A DNA stretch of 6,236 nucleotides from an uncultured Clostridia bacterium (GTDB lineage Bacteria > Bacillota > Clostridia > Oscillospirales > Oscillospiraceae), in NCBI GenBank assembly GCA_946539175.1, contig CAMNHH010000125.1, forward strand, positions 1 through 6,236, read 5' to 3'. The notes under the pieces were generated by a model that saw nothing but the letters and a program-made list of their open reading frames with translations, did no database searches and was not told where the DNA came from. Positions 1-4,766 of this stretch are shown one piece after another. How positions within the stretch are numbered: the first letter of the stretch is position 1; each line of letters starts with the position of its first letter. The position numbers and the translations under genes are program-made.

Positions 1-754
1 CGGGCGCCTCCATGGGAGCGGGCTCCTCCGCGACAGCAGGTTCCTCTGCGGGAGCGGGTTCTTCCACGGGGACGGGTTCTTCCGCGGGGACGGGTTCTTC
101 CGCGGGGACGGGTGCTTCCGCAGGAGCGGGCGCCTCCGCCTCGGCGGGCGGGGCGGCGCAGGCCGCCGGCTCCGGCTGCCGGCTGCCGGACGCTGCCTTG
201 GCTTCAGGCAGGCAGCGGGCCAGCAGGGCCGTCTCCAGGGCGGGGACGCCGGTGTTCTCCAGCGCCAGGCGCAGCTGCTCCGGGCGCACCTCCCGGCTGC
301 CCAGGCAGCGGGCCGCCTCCCGGGTGACGGCAAAGCCGGAGAGACTCTGCTCCCCGGGGCTGTAGCGGAAATAGAGATTGCCCAGCTCCGTCATCAGCTC
401 GTCGTCCGCAATCTGCCCGGCGGGCAGCCGGAACAGCAGGGCGGCTCTGGCACAGATGGGATACAGCTCCGGTCGCACGAAGCCCCGCTCCCGCAGCAGG
501 CTCAGGGTCCGGGTCACCACGGTCCGGGGACCGGTGATGCGGTCGGCCTTGTTCAGCACGAAGAGGATCCGCAGCAGGGGATCCGCAGCCAGCTCATCCA
601 GCAGGGCCAGCTGACGGGGCTCGCTCAGCCGCTCCGCGTCCAGGACGCAGAGACGGAAGTCCTCGGGCAGCGTGAATTCTCCCTGCAGGGCGGCCAGCAG
701 GGTGCGGCGGCCCGCGCCGGAGATCCCGACGGTCAGTTCTTTCAGGGAAGCCAT
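1..754 (-). CDS. GTPase-like protein with degenerate P-loop and Ala/Glu/Pro repeat tail (3' end outside window)
   Basis: The reading frame is open from the ATG at 754-752 to the window edge (251 codons seen, no stop). A strong AAAGGAGG (769-762) sits 7 nt upstream and fixes the start. Residues 1-180 look like a reduced GTPase domain. The P-loop position reads GISGAGRRT (10-18), with no Lys-Ser/Thr pair, and no DxxG switch II is visible. The G4 motif NKAD is intact (68-71), after a hydrophobic strand ILFVL. LENTGVPALE near 165-174 resembles the post-G-domain helices of bacterial dynamin-like proteins, so a shortened member of that group is my best guess (inference). From about residue 183 the chain is Pro/Ala/Glu-rich, and from 206 it is a six-residue repeat, AEEPVP-like. 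No signal peptide or membrane segment is visible in this part. It is the last visible gene of the leftward unit, 45 bp after rqcH. The gene call is firm, but GTP binding is doubtful and the cellular role is unknown. Confidence 0.8.
   Translation of the reverse strand, partial: MASLKELTVGISGAGRRTLLAALQGEFTLPEDFRLCVLDAERLSEPRQLALLDELAADPLLRILFVLNKADRITGPRTVVTRTLSLLRERGFVRPELYPICARAALLFRLPAGQIADDELMTELGNLYFRYSPGEQSLSGFAVTREAARCLGSREVRPEQLRLALENTGVPALETALLARCLPEAKAASGSRQPEPAACAAPPAEAEAPAPAEAPVPAEEPVPAEEPVPVEEPAPAEEPAVAEEPAPMEAP
14..139 (-). repeat. In-frame 18-bp tandem repeat encoding AEEPxP hexapeptides
   Basis: Seven consecutive 18-bp units occupy 14-31, 32-49, 50-67, 68-85, 86-103, 104-121 and 122-139. 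Units 68-85 and 86-103 are identical (plus strand GGGGACGGGTTCTTCCGC) and 104-121 differs at one base; the outer copies are more diverged. Read on the minus strand they encode AEAPAP, AEAPVP, AEEPVP, AEEPVP, VEEPAP, AEEPAV and AEEPAP. Near-identity in the middle with divergence at the edges suggests recent unit duplication, as in a minisatellite. The array may continue left of the window. Confidence 0.92.
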
Positions 755-781
755 AAACGTACCTCCTTTACACACATTCCG

Positions 782-798
782 GACAAGCAGCGCTTGTC
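782..798 (-). repeat. Perfect 7-bp hairpin between rqcH and the GTPase-like gene
   Basis: GACAAGC at 782-788 and GCTTGTC at 792-798 form a perfect dyad with a 3-nt loop. It starts two bases after the rqcH stop codon and ends 12 bases before the AAAGGAGG of the next gene. No U-tract follows in the leftward transcript (CGGAATGTGTG comes next), so it is not a standard intrinsic terminator. It could be an mRNA stability or processing element, or a weak attenuator (inference). Confidence 0.55.
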
Positions 799-799
799 T

Positions 800-2533
800 C
801 TACAGGGCAGGCTCCTTCGGGGTGACGTAGACGGTGCGATAGTTTTCATAGACCACCATGCCGGGCTTGGCCCCGGCGGGCTTCTTCACCTGCCGGACCG
901 GGCAGAGGTCCACGGGGACGTTGTGGCCCTGGCGGGCCTGGGAATACCAGGCGGCCAGCTCCGCCGCCTCGGTGACAGTCTGATCCGGCACGGGGGCTCC
1001 GGCGCAGGCGATGATCACGTGGCTGCCGTGGGCCTTCTGGACGTGGAGCCACAGGTCGGTCTTGTAGGCCAGCTTGGTGGTGAGCAGATCGTTCTGCCGG
1101 TTGTTGCGGCCCACCAGGATCTGGAAGCCGTCGGAGGAGCGGAACTCCATGGGCTTGGAGGGGGGAAGCTTCATCTGCTTCTTCCGATCCGTCTGCCTGA
1201 GATAGCCGCCTTCCGTCAGCTCCGCCCGGATGTCAGACAGATCCCGCTCGTTCTCCGCCCGGTCCAGGGCCTCCAGCACGGAGGCCAGATAGCGCTCCTC
1301 CGTCCGCCCCAGGGCGATCTGCTCCGTCAGGAACTTCTCCGCGTGCTTGGCCTTGTTGTAATCCTTATAATACTTCGCGGCGTTCTGCTGGGGAGAGAGG
1401 GTCACGTTCAGGGGGATCTCGATCTGCTTCATCTCCGGGTCGTAGAAGTCCACGGCGCTCAGCCGGGCCTGGCCCCGCTGGATGGCGTGGAGATTGGCGG
1501 TGACGATGTCTCCCAGCTGACGCAGCCGCTCCCGGTCATAGGTGGCCTCCAGCTCCTTCTCCTGGTTGGCCAGCTTCCGGCGGACCCGGGCCAGCTGGTT
1601 GCTCAGCAGCTTGTGGAGGGTCTGGGACCTTGCCCGCATCCGCTCGGCCAGGGCTCTGCCGCTGTAGAAGTCCTCCAGCAGCTCCGAGAAGGAGCCGAAG
1701 CTGTCCTGGCTCATGTAGCCCTCATACTGCCGGATGGGCCGGAAGGAGAAGTCCTTCCGCTCCCCGGCCAGCAGCAGGCGGGTGGGGACAAAGCCGGACT
1801 CCAGAGCCTTCAGCTCCCGGACCAGGCCAGCCGCCAGGGACGCCGGCGGCAACTCCTCCAGGGCCGGGTCGGTGCGGCCTGTGACCAGGTAGGCCAGCTC
1901 CCGGGCGATCAGCGGGGAGATGCCCGCGTAGCGGTCCATCAGCCAGCGGTCCAGGCTCATGGGCCGGGTCTCCCCCCGCAGGGCGTCAAAGACGCGCTCC
2001 ACGCTTTCCGTCCGGAAATCCAGCTTTCCCTGGGCAGGGGGCTCCCGGTAGAAAAGCCCCGGCAGCACCTGGCGCTTCTCAGACATTTCAAAGTCCACCC
2101 GCCGCAGGCAGTCGATGATCCGGCCGTCCGGGCCGGTGAGGATCAGATTGGAATTGCGGCCCATCAGCTCCAGATAGAGCCGCTTCTCGCTGAGCTCTCC
2201 CAGCTCGTCCGCGCTCTCCACCCGCAGCTCCACCGCCCGCTCCAGGGGCAGCTGCCGCAGCGACAGGATCCGGCCTCCGGCCAGGTGCTTCCGCAGCAGC
2301 ATGCAGAACATGGGGGGCTGGGCGGGATTTTCATAGCGGGCCTGGGTATAGTGGATCCGGGGATGGTTGGAGGAGGCGGACAGCAGCAGCTTCCGGTTTC
2401 CCGCAGCGGGGCTCCGCAGCTGCAGCAAAACGCTGTCCCGCTCCGGCTGCTGGATCTTGTCGATCCGGGCCCCCGGAAGGGTCTCGTTGAGCTCCGCCGT
2501 CAGGGCGGAGAGAAATATGGCGTCTAACGGCAT
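800..2533 (-). CDS. rqcH: RqcH / NFACT-family ribosome quality-control protein (Rqc2 homologue, formerly FbpA-like)
   Basis: The product has 577 residues, close to the roughly 570 of Bacillus YloA/RqcH. In the family, RqcH binds 50S subunits obstructed by peptidyl-tRNA and recruits tRNA-Ala to add a C-terminal alanine tail that marks the stalled chain for degradation; it acts in the cytosol. Domains seen: NFACT-N at about 1-170 (opens MPLDAIFLSAL, with AELNETLPGARIDKI); a helix-hairpin-helix-like stretch at about 180-245; a charged coiled-coil middle at about 290-435; and NFACT-R at about 462-570, with GRNNRQNDLLTTKLAYK (475-491), LWLHVQ (494-499) and GSHVII (503-508). The DR motif needed for tRNA handling in Bacillus (D97/R98) reads E98-R99 here. 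ATG at 2533-2531 is preceded by AAAGGAAG. The stop is TAG at 802-800. A separate 2648-2656 extended -10 candidate might give it its own promoter. Family assignment is firm; alanine tailing by this copy is inferred. Confidence 0.96.
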   Translation of the reverse strand: MPLDAIFLSALTAELNETLPGARIDKIQQPERDSVLLQLRSPAAGNRKLLLSASSNHPRIHYTQARYENPAQPPMFCMLLRKHLAGGRILSLRQLPLERAVELRVESADELGELSEKRLYLELMGRNSNLILTGPDGRIIDCLRRVDFEMSEKRQVLPGLFYREPPAQGKLDFRTESVERVFDALRGETRPMSLDRWLMDRYAGISPLIARELAYLVTGRTDPALEELPPASLAAGLVRELKALESGFVPTRLLLAGERKDFSFRPIRQYEGYMSQDSFGSFSELLEDFYSGRALAERMRARSQTLHKLLSNQLARVRRKLANQEKELEATYDRERLRQLGDIVTANLHAIQRGQARLSAVDFYDPEMKQIEIPLNVTLSPQQNAAKYYKDYNKAKHAEKFLTEQIALGRTEERYLASVLEALDRAENERDLSDIRAELTEGGYLRQTDRKKQMKLPPSKPMEFRSSDGFQILVGRNNRQNDLLTTKLAYKTDLWLHVQKAHGSHVIIACAGAPVPDQTVTEAAELAAWYSQARQGHNVPVDLCPVRQVKKPAGAKPGMVVYENYRTVYVTPKEPAL

Positions 2534-2590
2534 GGTGATTCTTCCTTTAATGAAAAAATGAAATCATGAAAGAATGAAAGAATTACGGTT

Positions 2591-2615
2591 TTTTCCAATT
2601 CTCCGAATTGGAAAA
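2591..2615. repeat. Perfect 11-bp stem-loop in the mrnC-rqcH spacer
   Basis: TTTTCCAATTC (2591-2601), loop TCC, then GAATTGGAAAA (2605-2615) pair without mismatch. On neither strand is the stem followed by a U-tract (AACCG leftward, TAAAATTG rightward), and the stem is AT-rich. A terminator function is therefore unlikely on its own. Confidence 0.75.
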
Positions 2616-2654
2616 TAAAATTGAAATCGTCGCACAGCGACACCTCAATTTTAT
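2615..2654. repeat. Two-tier hairpin: 10-bp outer arms around a GTCGC/GCGAC stem
   Basis: ATAAAATTGA (2615-2624) pairs with TCAATTTTAT (2645-2654). Inside, GTCGC (2629-2633) pairs with GCGAC (2637-2641) around a 3-nt loop, separated from the outer arms by small internal loops. T-rich sequence follows the GC stem on both strands, so weak bidirectional termination or pausing is possible but not convincing. Confidence 0.65.
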
Positions 2655-2656
2655 CA
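2648..2656 (-). promoter_or_regulatory. Possible extended -10 promoter for rqcH inside the palindromic element
   Basis: On the minus strand the sequence TGATAAAAT matches an extended -10 (TGnTATAAT) at all but one position of the hexamer. No acceptable -35 hexamer lies 17 bp upstream. The predicted start would put the GTCGC hairpin at the very 5' end of an rqcH transcript. AT-rich sequence gives such matches by chance, so this is weak. Confidence 0.3.
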
Positions 2657-2661
2657 TTTTT

Positions 2662-3078
2662 TCATTCTTTCACTCTTTCATTTGCCCTGCCGAGGGCGTA
2701 CAGCTCGCTTACCCGCTCCTTCTGTCCCGTCAGCCACAGCCAGCCGAAGAGGGTCTCCAGGCCGGTGGCCCGGGCGTATTGGCCGGGGGAGGCGGACTTG
2801 GGCGCCTGGTGGGTATGGGCGTTGCGGCCCCGCTTATAGACGGCGGTCTCCTCCGGGCTCAGATGGGGCAGCAGGGTCTCCACCAGGGCTGCCTGGGCGG
2901 GGGCGGTGACCCGGGCCACGGCGCGGGCGTGGAGCTCCTTCATCTTCGCGCCGCCGGCGCTGCAGAGCTCCGCGCGCACCAGCAGCTCAAACACCGCGTC
3001 CCCCACGTGGGCCAGAGCCAGCTCTGAAACGGTGGAGAGCTGCTCCGGCGTCATGATCAGATTCAGATAGTCGGTCAT
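2662..3078 (-). CDS. mrnC: Mini-ribonuclease III (dsRNA-specific, 23S rRNA maturation)
   Basis: The product has 138 residues, close to the 143 of Bacillus MrnC, with an RNase III catalytic domain and no dsRNA-binding domain. In the family the dimer trims the double-stranded 5'/3' ends of pre-23S rRNA. Visible hallmarks are the catalytic helix ELALAHVGDAVFELLVR (19-35, with D27 in GDA), YKRGRNAH (81-88) and YARATGLETLFGWLWLTG (101-118), in which E108 is the likely second acidic metal ligand. The ATG at 3078-3076 overlaps the TGA of the upstream membrane-protein gene (ATGA), which points to translational coupling. A second ATG at 3054-3052 is possible but leaves an unusually short N-terminus. 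The frame stays open upstream to 3375, but that part only shadows the neighbouring gene. The last six residues, NERVKE (AAT GAA AGA GTG AAA GAA TGA), are encoded by the AT-rich palindromic element, with codon use unlike the rest of the gene. Confidence 0.94.
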   Translation of the reverse strand: MTDYLNLIMTPEQLSTVSELALAHVGDAVFELLVRAELCSAGGAKMKELHARAVARVTAPAQAALVETLLPHLSPEETAVYKRGRNAHTHQAPKSASPGQYARATGLETLFGWLWLTGQKERVSELYALGRANERVKE

Positions 3079-3311
3079 TTCCTTCGGAAGCCCTCCGTCA
3101 GCCATTTGATCCCGTAGGTGGCCAGCAGGGCCACAAAAAGGGGCGCCGCGGTGGCGTAAAGGACGGGCAGCCGGTCGGTCACGTAGCCGCCGATCAGCAG
3201 AAACGGCGCAATCAGCAGCATCCAGCGCCGCAGCGCCTCCAGCCTGGGCACCCAGACGGCGCTGCGGATCTCCCGCCGGGTCAGCGCCCGGTTTTCTCTC
3301 GGTTCTTCCAT
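3075..3311 (-). CDS. Small two-helix membrane protein of unknown function
   Basis: The 78-residue product has an Arg/Glu-rich N-terminus (1-29), a first hydrophobic segment at about 30-44 (MLLIAPFLLIGGYV), a short turn TDRLP, a second hydrophobic segment at about 49-68, and a basic end, EGFRRK. By the positive-inside rule both ends are probably cytoplasmic with a short outer hairpin (inference). I do not recognise the family. It is the first gene of the leftward unit: the ATG at 3311-3309 lies about 30 nt below a predicted transcription start and is preceded by GGGAG about 11 nt upstream. Its TGA overlaps the mrnC ATG. The overlap and the shared promoter argue that it is a real gene. Confidence 0.75.
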   Translation of the reverse strand: MEEPRENRALTRREIRSAVWVPRLEALRRWMLLIAPFLLIGGYVTDRLPVLYATAAPLFVALLATYGIKWLTEGFRRK

Positions 3312-3346
3312 GTTCCACTTCTCCCTGTTCTGTACCTATTTTAGTT

Positions 3347-3375
3347 ATTATATCAGATGCTCGGCGGAAATTCAA
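3347..3375 (-). promoter_or_regulatory. Sigma-A-type promoter of the leftward unit
   Basis: On the minus strand: -35 TTGAAT (3375-3370, four of six matches), a 17-bp spacer, and a consensus -10 TATAAT (3352-3347). Transcription would start near 3340, giving a 5' leader of about 30 nt before the ATG at 3311. Confidence 0.8.
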
Positions 3376-3398
3376 TCGTGCATTTCAGCTTTTCCGCC
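3363..3398. promoter_or_regulatory. Inverted repeat over the leftward -35 region (candidate operator)
   Basis: GGCGGAAA (3363-3370) and TTTCCGCC (3391-3398) are exact complements separated by 20 bp, and the arm ends at the -35 hexamer of the leftward promoter. This placement would suit a repressor or activator site; a chance 8-bp dyad is also possible. Confidence 0.4.
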
Positions 3399-3415
3399 TT
3401 TTGTCTCCCCTGACG

Positions 3416-3438
3416 GGGGCCTTCCGGCGGACGGCCCC
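3416..3438. repeat. GC-rich dyad in the divergent intergenic region
   Basis: GGGGCC (3416-3421) and GGCCCC (3433-3438) flank 11 bp; a competing small hairpin, CCCC-TGAC-GGGG, covers 3407-3418. No U-tract follows on either strand, so it does not read as a terminator, and neither flanking operon ends here. It may act as a transcriptional insulator or protein site, or have no role. Confidence 0.35.
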
Positions 3439-3446
3439 GGTTCTAG

Positions 3447-3460
3447 TTCAAATATGTGAA
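3447..3460. promoter_or_regulatory. Near-palindrome upstream of the cit promoter (candidate operator)
   Basis: TTCAAATATGTGAA is symmetric at 12 of 14 positions (TTCA, ATAT core, TGAA). It lies about 30 bp upstream of the cit -35 box and shares the string TCAAAT, at a 30-bp interval, with the dyad at 3469-3486. An activator site is possible; the regulator is unknown. Confidence 0.35.
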
Positions 3461-3468
3461 TAAACTAT

Positions 3469-3486
3469 GAAATTTAATCAAATTTC
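3469..3486. promoter_or_regulatory. Perfect AT-rich dyad abutting the cit -35 box (candidate operator)
   Basis: GAAATTT (3469-3475), spacer AATC, then AAATTTC (3480-3486) form a perfect 7-4-7 dyad ending 3 bp before the -35 hexamer. Citrate operons are commonly driven by activators that bind AT-rich sites near the promoter (CitO/CitI-type GntR proteins or CitB response regulators). Which one would act here cannot be told from this window. Confidence 0.45.
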
Positions 3487-3489
3487 TGC

Positions 3490-3518
3490 TTGTCAGAACC
3501 GCTTTCCTATGATACAAT
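3490..3518 (+). promoter_or_regulatory. Sigma-A-type promoter of citDEF
   Basis: -35 TTGTCA (3490-3495, five of six), a 17-bp spacer, and -10 TACAAT (3513-3518, five of six). The start should fall near 3525, giving a leader of about 28 nt that holds the citD ribosome binding site. Confidence 0.8.
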
Positions 3519-3537
3519 GACCACAATGGAATTTGTT

Positions 3538-3545
3538 AAAGGAGG
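3538..3545 (+). promoter_or_regulatory. Ribosome binding site that fixes the citD start
   Basis: AAAGGAGG is followed by a C, six T residues and then ATG at 3553. The same frame is open from an ATG at 3490, but that ATG coincides with the -35 box and would precede the predicted transcription start, so 3553 is the start. Confidence 0.9.
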
Positions 3546-3552
3546 CTTTTTT

Positions 3553-3855
3553 ATGCAAATTCTGAAGCCCGCCGTGGCGGGCACCCTGGAATCCAGCGAT
3601 CTGATGGTCACACTGGAGCCTGGCAGCGATGGCATTGAGCTGTCCCTCACCAGCAGCGTTATGAACCAGTACGGCCGCCAGATCAAGAAGACCGTTCTTG
3701 AGACCCTGGAGCGGCTGGAGGTCAAGGACGCCAAGGTCACCGTAGTGGACAAGGGCGCTCTGGACTGCACCATCAAGGCCCGCGTGGAGTGCGCGGTGCT
3801 CCGCAGCTGCGACAAGTCCGACAAGAACATCGATTGGGGAGGTGTGATCAGATGA
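3553..3855 (+). CDS. citD: Citrate lyase gamma subunit (acyl carrier protein)
   Basis: This 100-residue protein is the carrier subunit of citrate lyase, holding the 2'-(5''-triphosphoribosyl)-3'-dephospho-CoA group on which acetyl and citryl thioesters are exchanged in the cytosol. It opens MQILKPAVAGTLESSD, which aligns residue for residue with enterobacterial CitD (PAVAGTLESGD) and places the modified serine at Ser14 (codon at 3592-3594). SSVMNQYGRQIKKTV (35-49) and DKGALDCTIKARVE (67-80) are further family hallmarks. It is the first gene of the operon, and its TGA overlaps the citE ATG (ATGA). The citC ligase that precedes citD in Klebsiella and E. coli is absent here. The maturation genes citX and citG are not in view and would have to lie elsewhere. 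Confidence 0.97.
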   Translation: MQILKPAVAGTLESSDLMVTLEPGSDGIELSLTSSVMNQYGRQIKKTVLETLERLEVKDAKVTVVDKGALDCTIKARVECAVLRSCDKSDKNIDWGGVIR

Positions 3856-4766
3856 TTCCTCGTCCGAAGCCCGAACGGTTCCGTCTGCGCCGGACCATGA
3901 TCTTTATGAGCGCGCAGAAGCCCGGCCTGATCAAGGACGCCTACATCTACGGTGTGGACTCCATCATGCTGGACCTGGAGGACGCGGTGGCCGAGAATCA
4001 GAAGGACGCCGCCCGCTTCTCCCTGTACCATGCCCTGAAAACCATTGACTACGGCGATACCGAGGTCATCGTCCGCATCAACGGTCTGGACACCCCCCAC
4101 TGGCAGGAGGATATCCGGGTCTGTGTCGCCGGCGGCGCCGACGGCATCCGCATCGCCAAGTGCGAAAGCGCCCAGGACGTCCGGACTGTCGAGGAGCACG
4201 TGCTTGCCGCCGAGCGTGAGTTCGGCGTGGAGGAAGGCCGCACCCTGCTCATGGCCGCACTGGAGAGCCCCAAGGGCATCCTGAACGCCTATGAGATCTG
4301 CTCCGCCTCCGACCGGATGTTCGGCGTTGCCATCTCCGGCGGCGACTTCCGCAAGTGCATGCAGACCAAGTTCACCCCCGACGGCGTGGACATGATGGTC
4401 GCCAGAGGCCAGATGCTCATCGCGGCCCGTGCCGCGGGCGTCCAGTGCTTCGACACCGTCTTCACCAACCTCAACGACGAAGAGGGCTACCGGGCCGAGG
4501 TCATGCAGAACAAGGCCATGGGCTTTGACGGCAAGAGCCTCATCAACCCCAAGCAGATCCGTCTCGTTCACGAGCTCTTCGCCCCCACCGAAAAGGAGAT
4601 CGTCCAGGCCGAGAAGATCGTCCGCGCCTACCGCGAGCAGAGCGCCGCCGGCGTTGGCGTCTTCACCGTGGACGGCAAGATGATCGACATTGCGTTCATT
4701 CCCGGCGCGGAGCGGACGCTGAAGCTGGCCCGTGCCTGCGGGCTCTATGAGGGGGATCTGGTATGA
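3852..4766 (+). CDS. citE: Citrate lyase beta subunit (citryl-ACP lyase)
   Basis: The 304-residue HpcH/HpaI-type TIM-barrel enzyme cleaves citryl-ACP to oxaloacetate and acetyl-ACP and needs Mg2+. Family motifs in order: SIMLDLEDAV (37-46), VIVRING (72-78), GGADGIRIAK (94-103), ALESPKGILNAYEI (136-149, with acidic ligand E138), ISGGD (161-165, ligand D165), ARGQMLIAARAAGVQCFDTV (184-203) and GFDGKSLINPKQI (224-236). Two spots differ from E. coli CitE: the usual GAED reads SGGD, and the MLFVPG-like strand reads MIFMSA. The catalytic acidic pair is kept. The ATG at 3852 overlaps the citD stop and follows GGGGAGG (3836-3842) at 9 nt. The open frame extends upstream to 3789, but that part lies inside citD and lacks this spacing. 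Its own TGA overlaps the citF ATG. Confidence 0.96.
   Translation: MIPRPKPERFRLRRTMIFMSAQKPGLIKDAYIYGVDSIMLDLEDAVAENQKDAARFSLYHALKTIDYGDTEVIVRINGLDTPHWQEDIRVCVAGGADGIRIAKCESAQDVRTVEEHVLAAEREFGVEEGRTLLMAALESPKGILNAYEICSASDRMFGVAISGGDFRKCMQTKFTPDGVDMMVARGQMLIAARAAGVQCFDTVFTNLNDEEGYRAEVMQNKAMGFDGKSLINPKQIRLVHELFAPTEKEIVQAEKIVRAYREQSAAGVGVFTVDGKMIDIAFIPGAERTLKLARACGLYEGDLV

Larger units (their letters stand above)
2550..2683. repeat. AT-rich nested palindromic element between mrnC and rqcH (MITE-like or REP-like candidate)
   Basis: This block is markedly AT-rich inside GC-rich surroundings. Its outer arms carry TGAAAGAATGAAA at 2567-2579 and its exact complement TTTCATTCTTTCA at 2660-2672, within purine-rich TGAAAGAA-type tandem runs. 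Two further perfect dyads lie inside (2591-2615 and 2615-2654). The right arm contains the last six codons and the stop of mrnC; the left arm ends at the Shine-Dalgarno of rqcH. No ORF or transposase is present. A non-autonomous mobile or extragenic palindromic repeat is the most economical reading, but no target-site duplication can be shown from one copy. Confidence 0.55.

Noticed and set aside
14..139. CRISPR-like array
   Set aside because: The units are contiguous 18-bp repeats without spacers and stay in frame within a coding region.
12..614. Plus-strand open frames at 12-365 and 378-614
   Set aside because: They are shadows of the GTPase-like gene. The Gly/Ser repeat protein at 12-365 is only the other reading of the 18-bp array, with no ribosome binding site.
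794..2527. 577-codon open frame on the plus strand, exactly antisense to rqcH
   Set aside because: It mirrors rqcH. High GC and C/G-ending codons keep the opposite strand open, and the translation is Leu/Gly/Gln-rich low complexity with no recognisable domain. RqcH on the other strand is certain.
2591..2654. Intrinsic terminator after mrnC
   Set aside because: The stems are AT-rich or very short and none is followed by a proper U-run in the leftward direction, so read-through into rqcH seems more likely.
3079..3375. N-terminal extension of mrnC to an ATG at 3375
   Set aside because: The extension overlaps the membrane-protein gene in another frame, gives Arg/Ala-rich nonsense and begins in the -35 box of the promoter. 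The mini-III family starts close to the ATGA overlap.
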